The notes beneath the pieces are model-generated. The model worked only from the letters and a program-made list of their open reading frames with translations. It was not told where the DNA came from and made no database searches. From contig NZ_JAUOZU010000004.1 in NCBI RefSeq assembly GCF_030551875.1, positions 1 to 64,000 on the forward strand: a DNA stretch of 64,000 nucleotides. Direction: 5' to 3'. This DNA is from Fluviirhizobium alvei (GTDB taxonomy: Bacteria > Pseudomonadota > Alphaproteobacteria > Rhizobiales > Rhizobiaceae). Below are positions 8,623 to 17,370 of the stretch, one piece after another (within the stretch, counting starts at the first letter, position 1; each line of letters opens with the position of its first letter). The translations under genes were made by a program, and so were the position numbers.

Positions 8623-9660
8623 ATGAACAGCCATCCCGGTCCATTGGCCGAGACTGACAAGACACCCCCGATGATCGATCCGTTCGGACGGATGGTCTCC
8701 TACCTGCGCGTTTCGGTGACTGATCGTTGCGATTTCCGCTGCACCTATTGCATGGCGGAAAAGATGACCTTCCTGCCGAAGAAGGATCTTCTGACGCTCG
8801 AAGAGCTCGACCGCCTCTGTTCGGCCTTCATCGACAAGGGCGTGCGCAAGATCCGCCTCACCGGCGGCGAACCGCTGGTGCGCCATAACATCATGTATCT
8901 CGTCCGCAAACTGGGCGAAAAGATCGGCCCGGGCGGACTGGACGAACTCACCCTCACCACCAACGGTTCGCAGCTGGCGAAATATGCCGCCGAACTCGCC
9001 GATTGCGGCGTCCGCCGCATCAATGTTTCGATCGATACGCTCGATCCGGACAAGTTCCGCGCCATCACCCGTATCGGCGATCTCGCGCAGGTACTCGCGG
9101 GCGTCGATGCGGCTCAGAAGGCCGGCATCGCGATCAAGATCAACGCCGTGGCGCTTAAGGATTTCAACGACCGCGAAATCCCCGACATCATGACCTGGGC
9201 CCATGGGCGCGGTATGGACATGACGGTGATCGAAACGATGCCGATGGGCGAGATCGACGAGGATCGCACCGATCAGTATCTGCCGCTCTCCGAGCTTCGC
9301 GCCAGCCTCTCCGAACGCTTCACGCTGAGCGACATTCCCTTCCGCACCGGTGGTCCCGCCCGCTATGTCCGGGTCGCCGAAACGGGCGGCAAACTCGGCT
9401 TCATCACGCCGATGACGCATAATTTCTGCGAAAGCTGCAACCGGGTCCGCCTCACCTGCACCGGTACACTCTACATGTGCCTCGGCCAGAATGACGCTGC
9501 CGACCTGCGTGCCGTGCTGCGTGCTTCCGACGATCCCGCCATTCTCAATGCCGCGATCGATGATGCGATCCGCCGCAAGCCCAAGGGGCATGATTTCATC
9601 ATCGACCGGGCGAATAATCGACCCGCTGTCGCACGTCATATGAGCGTGACCGGTGGCTGA
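8623..9660 (+). CDS. moaA: GTP 3',8-cyclase MoaA (molybdenum cofactor synthesis)
   Basis: The 345-residue radical SAM enzyme converts GTP to 3',8-cyclo-GTP, the first step of molybdopterin synthesis. The SAM cluster motif CDFRCTYC gives Cys 36, 40 and 43. The second 4Fe-4S site is seen in the C-terminal region [13 protein letters not shown], and the protein ends in the Gly-Gly tail required for activity. GGTGGEP-like [12 protein letters not shown] is the SAM-binding strand. A strong GGAGGAG precedes the ATG. mobA and mobB lie 6.6 kb downstream, while moaBCE and moeA are not in the window. No molybdenum-cofactor riboswitch is evident upstream. Confidence 0.97.
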   Translation: MNSHPGPLAETDKTPPMIDPFGRMVSYLRVSVTDRCDFRCTYCMAEKMTFLPKKDLLTLEELDRLCSAFIDKGVRKIRLTGGEPLVRHNIMYLVRKLGEKIGPGGLDELTLTTNGSQLAKYAAELADCGVRRINVSIDTLDPDKFRAITRIGDLAQVLAGVDAAQKAGIAIKINAVALKDFNDREIPDIMTWAHGRGMDMTVIETMPMGEIDEDRTDQYLPLSELRASLSERFTLSDIPFRTGGPARYVRVAETGGKLGFITPMTHNFCESCNRVRLTCTGTLYMCLGQNDAADLRAVLRASDDPAILNAAIDDAIRRKPKGHDFIIDRANNRPAVARHMSVTGG

Positions 9661-9718
9661 TGGCTGCCGGACCGGCAGTCTTCAGGCCGGAATGGCAACC
9701 AACCGAATGGCATCGATC

Positions 9719-10360
9719 ATGAATTTCCGCCTGCCCCTCTTCTCTCTCCTCACGCTTCTTTCCGCTTCGAGCGCGTTCGCCGCCGAGACCGACAAGGACA
9801 TGATCCGCAAGGCGGCCCAGTGGGCGGCGCCCGTCATGGGCAGCGCCTGCGATTTCGCCACCGCCATCGATGGGAACGAAGCCGAACGCAGCGCCGTCTA
9901 TTACATTCCCTGGCGCTATGCCGGCCAGGGCCAGGACGAGCCGGACAACCAGTATACCCTCGTTCGTCTCTATTGCTTTTCCGGTGCCTACAACGAAGTC
10001 TTCGTCTATGTCGGCCGCGAGAGCGCGGAGAGCGATTTCAAGCTCCTGTCCTTTTCCGAGCCGAAACTCGCCTATGACTATACGGACGAGAATTTCAACG
10101 CGCTGAAGGCGCCGCCGAAGGTGGTCGGTTATCTTGCCCGCACCGAACAGATCAATTCCGACTATGACCCGGCCACCAAGACGATCTTCTCCGGCGCCAA
10201 ATGGCGCGGCATCGGCGATGCCTGGTCGTCCGGCAGCTGGGAATTCATCGAGGGCGAATTCGTGCTGAAGAAATACGAGGTCGATCCGACCTATGACGCC
10301 AATGCCGACAAGCCGGTGGCCGGCCAGCCCGAGAGCTATACGGTCTATCCGGAGAAATAA
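9719..10360 (+). CDS. DUF1176-like secreted protein
   Basis: About 213 residues with a signal peptide (FRLPLFSLLTLLSASSAFA). The mature part shows a CFSGAYNEVFVYVGRE segment and a later GAKWRGIGDAWSSGSWEF segment, both resembling the DUF1176 pattern, though the protein is shorter than typical members. The start is placed at ATG 9719 because it gives a clean signal peptide; the frame is open back to 9653 without a good ribosome site. It forms a tandem pair with the next gene, 23 bp away, which shares its layout, so an ancient duplication is likely. Function unknown. Confidence 0.7.
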   Translation: MNFRLPLFSLLTLLSASSAFAAETDKDMIRKAAQWAAPVMGSACDFATAIDGNEAERSAVYYIPWRYAGQGQDEPDNQYTLVRLYCFSGAYNEVFVYVGRESAESDFKLLSFSEPKLAYDYTDENFNALKAPPKVVGYLARTEQINSDYDPATKTIFSGAKWRGIGDAWSSGSWEFIEGEFVLKKYEVDPTYDANADKPVAGQPESYTVYPEK

Positions 10361-10383
10361 TCGAAAGGACCGGAGGTCGCGCA

Positions 10384-10989
10384 ATGAAACATCGTCTTTC
10401 AATCGCCTCCGGTCTGCTCCTGCTAACGATGGCTGCACCTGTGATGGCCCAGGACGCACCCGACCCCGACATCGCCGGGGCTGCCGCCCTCTTCAAGGTC
10501 GCCTTTGCCGGCCGTTGCGGCGATAGCGCCTTCCTTCCGGACTATCTCGACAATCCGAGCGTCTTCCCGATCGCGTGGAAAAACGAGGGCGAAGATGAAA
10601 AGACGCCCGAACACCGAATGAAGGTCTTCCAGTTCTTCTGTGACAACTTCGCCCATTTCGGCAGCGCCGCCTTCATCCAGAAGGCGGAAGACGGCACCTT
10701 CTCCGTCATTTCGCTCGCCTGGCCCTATGGCCGTTTCGTCAAGGATGAAAACGAGGAATCCGGCATTCGCCGGACGGGCATGGAAGGCTTTGCCGCCCAG
10801 GACATCGTGCTCGGCGGCGATTTCAATCGCGAGGACAATACGATCTCCGCCAACACCTGGGATCGTTACGCGGAATATTACTCCATCTGGAAATTCCACG
10901 AAGGAAGCTTCCTGTTCTCCGAAAGCGATGCCTACCGCATCGAGGATGGCAAGCTTACGGAAAAGCCGGCGGAACCGGCCGAAGAGTGA
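10384..10989 (+). CDS. DUF1176-like secreted protein, paralogue of the preceding gene
   Basis: The 201-residue product has a signal peptide (LSIASGLLLLTMAAPVMA) and the same order of elements as its neighbour: an N-terminal alpha segment, a CGDSAF-type cysteine, a central SVISLAWPYGRF strand, and a C-terminal DRYAEYYSIWKFHEGSF module equivalent to the GDAWSSGSWEF region upstream. It ends with a Glu/Pro-rich tail. GGAGG stands seven bases before the ATG. The two genes are probably one operon. No enzymatic motif is visible. Confidence 0.7.
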   Translation: MKHRLSIASGLLLLTMAAPVMAQDAPDPDIAGAAALFKVAFAGRCGDSAFLPDYLDNPSVFPIAWKNEGEDEKTPEHRMKVFQFFCDNFAHFGSAAFIQKAEDGTFSVISLAWPYGRFVKDENEESGIRRTGMEGFAAQDIVLGGDFNREDNTISANTWDRYAEYYSIWKFHEGSFLFSESDAYRIEDGKLTEKPAEPAEE

Positions 10990-11148
10990 CACCAGCTTGT
11001 AAGAGGTGACACGACAGCTGCAGGTCGCTCCGGCATAGATCGGCTCGCACCCAAAGGTCCGCCCGCCCCCGCCATCACCCTTGTCGAGGAACCGCCATCA
11101 ATAAAAAATTAACCATGTTTTGAGATATCAGGAAGGAAAGGAACCTTT

Positions 11149-11490
11149 ATGAAAAGCGTTGCCGTCCTTCTCTCCACGATCTGTCTGGCCGGCTGCGTTT
11201 CGGCTTCGAATGCACGGCGCCCGCCCCTTCCGCAAGCCGTGATCTATGCCTACACGAGCGACGATACAGCCTGTTATGTCCGCTATCTACAGCAGCTGCC
11301 GCTCGACCAGATCTGCGTCCAGGGGGACAATGTCCGCTACTCGGCCTTTCCGGATCCGGCACAGCTGAAATATCTCCCGATGCCGGCACCGGTGGACGCG
11401 CTTTTCAATTCCATGCCGGTCGAGCGCGTCTTGCAGCACCGTCGCTCACTGACGAACAACCGGAATCCGGCTGAGCGCACCGTTAATTAG
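11149..11490 (+). CDS. Small outer-membrane-type lipoprotein
   Basis: 113 residues with a lipobox (LAGC at residues 13-16); after lipidation the mature protein would be about 98 residues anchored to a membrane. AAGGAAAGGAACC lies before the ATG. The mature part holds two more cysteines (TACYVRY and DQICVQG) that could form a disulfide. A TTAACCAT motif at 11109-11116 sits in the promoter region. The last 45 bp overlap the convergent gene 11446-11991. Function unknown. Confidence 0.72.
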   Translation: MKSVAVLLSTICLAGCVSASNARRPPLPQAVIYAYTSDDTACYVRYLQQLPLDQICVQGDNVRYSAFPDPAQLKYLPMPAPVDALFNSMPVERVLQHRRSLTNNRNPAERTVN

Positions 11491-11991
11491 ATAAAAGCCG
11501 CTCTCGAGCCCAAAGGTTCCAATCTCCTCACCGTCTCTTGAAAAGGAGATCCCGTTTTCCGTGACGGCATAGGAGAATATGGCGCCATCGCAGCTGGCAA
11601 GCATCTGTTCCGGTGCCGATGGCTTGGAATAGAGATCCAGTTCGTGACAAAAGGCTGCCTTCTGTCGCGAGGAAAGCGCGCCATCTTCGCTCGATACGGA
11701 AAGAAGAAGCGTCGAATCCAGAAACTTTCCGCCAGCCCCATCGGCGGGCGGCATCGCATTCATGGCGTCGAGCAAGGCGTCGCCGGAATAGATCCCACCC
11801 TCGTCGATGGACTTGGGCTCCGCCTTCTGTGGCTGCTGGACATTGATCTGGCCGCCTTCGACCAGGAACCGGACCTCGATCCGGCGTCCACTCTCACCAT
11901 CGAGCTGGGCGGCGCCCGCTACGAGCGGCATGGCGGTGCAAAACAACAGCACGCCCATCGCCCGAACTTCCCGAAACACATTCACAGCCAT
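11446..11991 (-). CDS. Secreted protein of unknown function
   Basis: 181 residues from the ATG at 11991, which has GGAGG five bases upstream; a second ATG at 12003 lacks such a site. A signal peptide (MGVLLFCTAMPLVAGAA) leads to a mature domain with two cysteines (FCHELDL and ASCDGAI) likely to form a disulfide, and a Ser-rich central part. I do not recognise the family. It is one of five small exported proteins packed within 9.7-12.4 kb. Confidence 0.65.
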   Translation of the reverse strand: MAVNVFREVRAMGVLLFCTAMPLVAGAAQLDGESGRRIEVRFLVEGGQINVQQPQKAEPKSIDEGGIYSGDALLDAMNAMPPADGAGGKFLDSTLLLSVSSEDGALSSRQKAAFCHELDLYSKPSAPEQMLASCDGAIFSYAVTENGISFSRDGEEIGTFGLESGFYLINGALSRIPVVRQ

Positions 11992-12021
11992 TCCAGCCTC
12001 CATGACCGAACAGGTTAAATG

Positions 12022-12050
12022 AAGGCGCGGCAGGAGCTCCGCCGCGCCTT
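12022..12050 (-). terminator. Hairpin downstream of the 12058-12390 gene
   Basis: A perfect 10-bp stem (AAGGCGCGGC at 12022-12031 against GCCGCGCCTT at 12041-12050) begins a few bases beyond the stop codon of the minus-strand gene. On the minus strand it ends CCTTCATTTAA, so the U run is interrupted. Confidence 0.6.
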
Positions 12051-12057
12051 CTCACGA

Positions 12058-12390
12058 TCAACGGCAGGGAACCGGAACCAGGGTCATGTGCTGGTCTTCG
12101 ATGATTTCACGGGTCTGGATATAGACCTCGTCATTGTAGCGGTCGCGAACCTGGGCGCCATGCCGCTGCATGTTGCCTTCCCAGCTGCGCGAGGCATCCC
12201 GAAGCTTGATGCCGCGGGTGTTGTAGGCGACGGTCGCCGGTACACGACGCGACTGATAGCACACATCGCGGTTGATCCGCTCCTTGCGCGTATAGACTTC
12301 GGCATTGGCAGAATCCACCGAAGCCAGCATCGAACCACCGGTCACGACCGTGGCAAAGGCGACTGCAAACAGGTTTACTTTCTTGATCAT
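12058..12390 (-). CDS. Small secreted protein of unknown function
   Basis: The 110-residue product has a signal peptide (LFAVAFATVVTGGSMLAS, cleavage near ANA-EV). The mature 80 residues are basic and contain two cysteines (DVCYQSRR and a C-terminal PVPCR) suited to a single disulfide. GAGG lies eight bases before the ATG. Its promoter must lie in the AT-rich stretch 12391-12772. No family is recognised. Confidence 0.65.
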   Translation of the reverse strand: MIKKVNLFAVAFATVVTGGSMLASVDSANAEVYTRKERINRDVCYQSRRVPATVAYNTRGIKLRDASRSWEGNMQRHGAQVRDRYNDEVYIQTREIIEDQHMTLVPVPCR

Positions 12391-12772
12391 TGAGAACCCT
12401 CTTGAACTAATACCCGCTCCATTGCGGTACAGTCAAAAAGCATCACAACACATTACGAGTCAATATTCTTGATTTATCGATGTTTTCCATAATTAATATT
12501 TACTATTAATAGCAGAAAATCTACTTTTTACTTAGATATACAAAATTACATACTTTAATTTACGAGTACAATTCCTTCATCACCCATTTGGGTGAAACAG
12601 CATACTGAAGAGATCCTGTTTGCGCTCTATGGTAAACATTGCCCGAAACAGGACGGCACCCCCACTTCCCTAGAAGCCGGAGACCCGACAGGAGAAAACC
12701 AACAAAGACCTCATCAAAAGCTTTTGCCGCCCTTGAAGTGATGCCTGCGCAGAATGGATGGGATTTGAAACG
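12391..12772. other. AT-rich intergenic stretch with a perfect palindrome
   Basis: Roughly 12430-12600 is far richer in A and T than the surrounding sequence. It ends in a perfect dyad TCACCCA-TT-TGGGTGA (12580-12595). It contains no credible gene. It must hold the promoter of the small secreted gene at 12058-12390 and follows the 3' end of the LuxR-type gene. A regulator site or the remnant of a transfer event is possible. Confidence 0.6.
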
Positions 12773-13858
12773 CTATTCGATCGGTCGAAGGCTCGCGAGC
12801 GCCGCCACGAAGTCCGCCTGCCGCGACATGCCGGATTTCGACAGGATCGACTTGACCTGGCTTCGGACGGTTTCGGCGCTGACCGCGAGTTGTTCGGCCG
12901 TCATCGAAATATCCCGGCCCATCGCAAGGTTCTGCGCCACCCGCGCTTCTGCAGGCGTGAGATCGAACAGTCCCTGTATCGTCTCCGCGGTCGGCACGCG
13001 CGAACGATCGATCGGAGTCACAATCAGGAAATAGGCTGCGTTGGCAAAGATGTCGCATGCGTTGCCGCGCACGGGCACCAGATGAACCACCGCCGGCGGC
13101 GCATCTTCAATGCGCGGAAGCGGAAAGGATCGGCTTGCCTGCCGGCTTTCGCCATGCGCCATCGCGAGCATTTCGGCAAGAAGCGCGTTGGCAGGCGAAT
13201 ACTGAAAGCGAACGAAGTCATGCGCGGCAATCGAAATCTGTGGCGCGAAACGCTCGAGCAAGGCATTGGCAGCCATCACGCGCCCATCGTGGCGGAGGAC
13301 AGCGGCGGGCAGATTGGCCAATCGCAACGCCTCGACCGCCGCATTGACACGCTCGAATTCAAGCTGGCTCGACATCATTGCGGCCCGCGCCAGGTGCGGC
13401 CGGATCCGGTCGAGTGCCGCGATCGACCGCGCGGTCACCGGTCCGGTATCCAGCTTTTTCTCCACCGCCACGATGATTGCGTCGCCGGTCGGCATTTTGA
13501 TGAATGTCGATGTGCCGAAGCCGTATCCCAGGGGTCGGATCACTTCGGTGAAGATCGGCTGGGTGCGGACATCATGATCGGAGAAATACTGGGCCTCGTC
13601 GACAAAGCCATGATGATCGATCGAAATGAGCCTTGCAGCTCTCGTATTGCGTTCAAACCACCCCTCGGCCTGCATCTTGTGATGCATATCGGAAAGGGAG
13701 CGGGACGCCAGCGCATTTGTGGCGGCAATCCGCGGATTGAACAGTGCCGTGCCGTGAGCTTCGGCCAGTTTCGCCAGATCATCAAGGATTGGCAACCAGT
13801 TTTCCGGGATAAAGGCTGCCTCATAAACCCTGTCGATAATGGCAGAAATCTCAACCAA
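12773..13858 (-). CDS. LuxR-type (GerE) helix-turn-helix transcriptional regulator
   Basis: About 361 residues. The last 65 form the GerE DNA-binding domain: LTPAEARVAQNLAMG then a helix-turn-helix with SAETVRSQVKSILSKSGMSRQ. The upstream 290 residues are a sensory region with a PAS-like segment around residues 190-260 (LPAAVLRHDGRVMAANALLE). There is no receiver domain and no clear acyl-homoserine lactone pocket. The start is set at TTG 13858, which has GAGGAG eight bases upstream; the frame stays open to 13948 but lacks a site there. No neighbour is an obvious target; the palindrome at 12580-12595 is a candidate binding site by position only. Confidence 0.83.
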   Translation of the reverse strand: MVEISAIIDRVYEAAFIPENWLPILDDLAKLAEAHGTALFNPRIAATNALASRSLSDMHHKMQAEGWFERNTRAARLISIDHHGFVDEAQYFSDHDVRTQPIFTEVIRPLGYGFGTSTFIKMPTGDAIIVAVEKKLDTGPVTARSIAALDRIRPHLARAAMMSSQLEFERVNAAVEALRLANLPAAVLRHDGRVMAANALLERFAPQISIAAHDFVRFQYSPANALLAEMLAMAHGESRQASRSFPLPRIEDAPPAVVHLVPVRGNACDIFANAAYFLIVTPIDRSRVPTAETIQGLFDLTPAEARVAQNLAMGRDISMTAEQLAVSAETVRSQVKSILSKSGMSRQADFVAALASLRPIE

Positions 13859-14121
13859 GACTATTCTCCTCACGCTACGACAGTTTTCCGCCCCGAAAAC
13901 CTGCCTCAAATCTGAAGGATATTCCTGAGATTCGCCTTGAAATTGCAATCATTTCTTGATTGAAGTTTTTCGATTGCACACTTTGCCGATCGGTCATTGC
14001 GCTCGAACAGAAACGACACCAAATACCGGATCGATAATCCAGTCGCCCGCGTGATTGTGCTTGGCCGGTCAAGCCGCTATGAGAACCAATCATCTCATTG
14101 TTTCGCACTCCGGTTCCCATC

Positions 14122-15027
14122 ATGGCCATGAACGACAATATCAAGGGCGCGCTGCTGATGTCGCTGTCGATGGCCAGCTTCACCATCAACGATGCGATGG
14201 TGAAGGTCGTGGCACCCGATATGAATGCCGGACAGATCATGTTCGTCCGCGGCCTGATGTCCTCGACCATGATCCTCATCATCGCCTGGCGGCTCGGGGC
14301 CTTGCGCCCGCTGTCGACGCTCAGGGACCCGCGGCTGCTCTTGCGCGCCTTCTGCGAAGTCCTCGCGTCGGTGACCTATGTCACGGCACTCTCGATGATC
14401 CCGCTTCCGAACGCGGCGGCCATTCTGCAGGCCCTGCCGCTGGCCGTCACCATGGGGGCCGCGCTCTTCCTCGGCGAACCGGTCGGCTGGCGCCGCTGGG
14501 CGGCCATTCTCGTCGGCTTTTGTGGTGTGCTCGTCATCATCCGGCCGGGTGCGGAAGGTTTTACCCTCGCCTCGCTTCTTGTCGTCGGCTCGGTTCTCAC
14601 CGCCGGCGCCCGCGACCTCTTCACCAAGGTCATCGATCCGGCCACCCCGTCGCTCTTCATCTCGGCCACGACATCAATCGCCGTCACCCTGACCGGCGGC
14701 GCCCTCATCGTCCCGTTCGGCGGCTGGCAGCCGATCGGCATCAGCCATCTGGCCGCACTCCTGTTCGGCTCGTCGATGCTCATCATCGGCTACCAAACCA
14801 TCATCCTCGCCATGCGGACCGGTGAGATCTCCTTCATCGCGCCCTTCCGCTATACGAGCCTGATCTGGGCTATCCTCCTGGGCATCTTCCTGCTCGGTGA
14901 ACTCCCGGATCTCTGGATGCTCGTCGGCGCGGCCATCGTCATCGCCGCCGGCCTCTATGCCTTCTATCGCGAACACAAGCTGCATCGCGAGATCGCCGCC
15001 CGCCGCGCCACCTCGCCATCCCCCTGA
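14122..15027 (+). CDS. EamA/DMT-family inner membrane transporter
   Basis: 302 residues with about ten hydrophobic segments arranged as two EamA repeats (residues about 10-140 and 155-290). The first repeat contains FVRGLMSS and ends in LFLGEPVGWRRW; the second ends LLGELPDLWMLVGAAIV. Such carriers export amino acids, purines or drugs; the substrate is unknown. The frame extends to a TTG at 14098, but the ATG at 14122 (or 14128) matches usual starts; no strong ribosome site is seen. An MFS gene follows 9 bp downstream in the same direction, so they may be co-transcribed. Confidence 0.86.
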   Translation: MAMNDNIKGALLMSLSMASFTINDAMVKVVAPDMNAGQIMFVRGLMSSTMILIIAWRLGALRPLSTLRDPRLLLRAFCEVLASVTYVTALSMIPLPNAAAILQALPLAVTMGAALFLGEPVGWRRWAAILVGFCGVLVIIRPGAEGFTLASLLVVGSVLTAGARDLFTKVIDPATPSLFISATTSIAVTLTGGALIVPFGGWQPIGISHLAALLFGSSMLIIGYQTIILAMRTGEISFIAPFRYTSLIWAILLGIFLLGELPDLWMLVGAAIVIAAGLYAFYREHKLHREIAARRATSPSP

Positions 15028-15036
15028 AGGGTCATC

Positions 15037-16239
15037 ATGCTGCCCATCCGCTCGCTCGAAAGACCGCATATCCTGACGATCGTGCTGATCGCCAGCCTCG
15101 GGGCGCTGAACCTCAACATCCTCTTGCCCTCGCTCAACGAAATCGCTCGCGCCTTCGCCGTGCCCTATTCCTATGTGCAGCTGATGCTGTCGGCCTATAT
15201 GGCGCTCACGGGGGCGCTTCAGCTCGTCATCGGTCCGCTGTCGGACCGCTACGGACGGCGGCCCGTGCTGCTGATCTCGCTTTCCATCTTCCTCGTCGCC
15301 ACCCTCGTCTGCATCTATGCGCCGACGATCGGCGTCCTGCTTGCCGCCCGCATGGTACAGGCAACCGTGATTGCCGGCCTCGTCCTGTCGCGCGCCATCG
15401 TGCGCGATATGGTCCCGCTCGACCAGGCCGCATCGATGCTCGGTTATGTGACGATGGGCATGACACTGGTACCGATGGTGAGCCCGGCCATCGGCGGCTA
15501 TTTCGCCAATTCCTTCGGCTGGCAGGCCAATTTCGCCATCACTCTCATTTTCGGTGGTTTTGTCTATCTCGTCTGCCTGCTGACACTGGCTGAAACCAAC
15601 AAGGCGCCGGCCGACAGTTTCACCGAACAGTTCCGCGCCTGGCCGCAGCTCCTGCGGTCGCGTCGCTTCTGGGGCTTTTCCTTCACCGCCACCTTCGGCT
15701 CCGGCGTCTTCTTCTCCTATCTCGGCGGCGCCCCCTTCGTCGGCAGCGAAATTCTCGGCATGAGCCCGTCCGAACTCGGCTACCAGTTCGCCTATGTCGG
15801 GCTTGGCTACATGGTCGGCAACTTCATTTCCGGCCGCTATTCCACCCGCCTCGGCGCAGTCAATCTCATGAATGCCGGCGCCATCGTTTCGGCCTCTGGC
15901 GCCATCGTTCCCATGCTGCTCTTCTGGGCGGGCTGGCAGGTGCCGACGGCCTTTTTCGCGCCGATGCTGCTGGTCGGGCTCGGCAATGGCATGACCCTGC
16001 CCTCGGCCAATGCCGGCATGGTCAGCGTGGCACCGCATCTCGCCGGCGCAGCCTCCGGCCTCGGCGGCGCCATGACGATCGGCGGCGGCTCGATCATGTC
16101 GGTCATTGCAAGCGCGGTTCTGAGCCGCGAAACCGGACCGTACCCGCTGCTGGCCGTCATGCTCGCCTCCACCATCCTGTCATTTTTCGCATCGTCCTAC
16201 ATCCGCATCCTCGACCGGCAGGAGGCTGATGAGGAATGA
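15037..16239 (+). CDS. MFS efflux transporter, Bcr/CflA-like
   Basis: The 400-residue carrier has twelve predicted membrane segments. MFS motif A appears between segments 2 and 3 as GPLSDRYGRRPVL, and segment 5 shows the antiporter-type motif ending in PAIGGYFAN. This is the pattern of proton-driven drug exporters of the Bcr/CflA group. AAGGG lies before the ATG. Its TGA stop overlaps the start of mobA (ATGA at 16236-16239), which suggests translational coupling, an odd partnership between an exporter and cofactor genes. Confidence 0.88.
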   Translation: MLPIRSLERPHILTIVLIASLGALNLNILLPSLNEIARAFAVPYSYVQLMLSAYMALTGALQLVIGPLSDRYGRRPVLLISLSIFLVATLVCIYAPTIGVLLAARMVQATVIAGLVLSRAIVRDMVPLDQAASMLGYVTMGMTLVPMVSPAIGGYFANSFGWQANFAITLIFGGFVYLVCLLTLAETNKAPADSFTEQFRAWPQLLRSRRFWGFSFTATFGSGVFFSYLGGAPFVGSEILGMSPSELGYQFAYVGLGYMVGNFISGRYSTRLGAVNLMNAGAIVSASGAIVPMLLFWAGWQVPTAFFAPMLLVGLGNGMTLPSANAGMVSVAPHLAGAASGLGGAMTIGGGSIMSVIASAVLSRETGPYPLLAVMLASTILSFFASSYIRILDRQEADEE

Positions 16240-16856
16240 GACCTCCAGCCGTCATCCTCGCGGGCGGACTGTCCTCCCGCATGGGCAGCCCAAAGGCGCT
16301 GCTTGAACTGGCCGGAATGCGCCTGATCGATCGGATCGTCGCGCGTCTTGCGCCGCAATGCGACCGGCTCGTCATCAACAGCAACGATCCGGCGATTATA
16401 GTTGATGGCCTAGAACGCATTTCGGACCGGTTTGCGAATTTCCCGGGCCCGCTTGCCGGCATCCACGCTGCCCTGTCCTTGCTCGCCGAGACAGGCGAAA
16501 CGGCGACGCACATGCTCTCGGCACCGGTCGATTGCCCCTTCCTGCCCGACGATCTCGTCGCCCGGCTCGCAGATGGTCTCAATGGTACCGACAGCGCCGC
16601 CGTCGCCATGTCCGGCGACCAATGGCAGCCGGTGGTGGCGCTCTGGCCGCTCTCGGCCTTGCCCCGCCTCGACGCCTGGCTCCGCGATCCGCCCTCGCTG
16701 AAAATGCGCATCTTCCTCGAAACGCTATCGGTCAAGCCGGTCGCCTTTCCGATGCTGGAGACGGTTACAGGCCCGCTCGATCCCTTCTTCAACATCAACC
16801 GGCCGGGCGATCTTGCCACCGCCCTCCATCATATCGAAGGCGAGGAAAATCCATGA
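16236..16856 (+). CDS. mobA: Molybdenum cofactor guanylyltransferase MobA
   Basis: The 206-residue enzyme transfers GMP from GTP to molybdopterin to give the MGD cofactor used by DMSO-reductase-type enzymes. The nucleotidyltransferase signature ILAGGLSSRMGSPKALLEL is at the N terminus (GG and the Lys bind the nucleotide), and the conserved APVDCPFLP (metal-binding Asp) and the C-terminal FFNINRPGDL are present. It overlaps the exporter gene by 4 bp and mobB by 4 bp (ATGA in both cases). Confidence 0.95.
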   Translation: MRPPAVILAGGLSSRMGSPKALLELAGMRLIDRIVARLAPQCDRLVINSNDPAIIVDGLERISDRFANFPGPLAGIHAALSLLAETGETATHMLSAPVDCPFLPDDLVARLADGLNGTDSAAVAMSGDQWQPVVALWPLSALPRLDAWLRDPPSLKMRIFLETLSVKPVAFPMLETVTGPLDPFFNINRPGDLATALHHIEGEENP

Positions 16857-17368
16857 AACACCCAAAAATCCTCGGCATTTCCGGCTGGAAGAATTCCGGC
16901 AAGACGGGCCTGACCGTCAGGCTCGTCACCGAACTCGTCGCGCGCGGCTACAAGGTCTCCACCATCAAGCATGCCCATCATGATTTCGATATCGACAAGG
17001 TCGGCGCGGATTCCTTCCGCCACCGGCAGGCCGGCGCCCATGAAGTGACGATCGTTTCCGGCACCCGTTTCGCGATCATGCACGAATTGCGCGGCGCCCC
17101 CGAACCAAGCCTTGAAGAAATCCTTGCCCGTATCGCGCCTTGCGATATCGTTGTGATCGAGGGCTACAAGCGCGAGCCGGTTCCGAAGATCGAAGCCCGC
17201 CGCCTGGAGGCTGCCAATCGCACGCCACTCGCGCCGACCGATCCCCATATTGTCGCAATTGCTGCCGATCATGCGGTGACGGATTCGCCATTACCCGTTT
17301 TCGATCTCGATGATACGCTGACGATCGCCGATTTTGTCGTCGACCTGCTCGAACTGAAAAGGAGCTAA
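16853..17368 (+). CDS. mobB: Molybdopterin-guanine dinucleotide biosynthesis adapter MobB
   Basis: 171 residues. A P-loop (GWKNSGKTGL) near the N terminus binds GTP, and the family segments STIKHAHHDFDIDK and FRHRQAGA are present, as is VIEGYKREPVPKIE, the Walker-B-like strand. MobB binds GTP and assists MobA. The ATG at 16853 overlaps the mobA stop, so the pair is translationally coupled. The next gene starts 2 bp after its stop. Confidence 0.94.
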   Translation: MKHPKILGISGWKNSGKTGLTVRLVTELVARGYKVSTIKHAHHDFDIDKVGADSFRHRQAGAHEVTIVSGTRFAIMHELRGAPEPSLEEILARIAPCDIVVIEGYKREPVPKIEARRLEAANRTPLAPTDPHIVAIAADHAVTDSPLPVFDLDDTLTIADFVVDLLELKRS

Positions 17369-17370
17369 AG

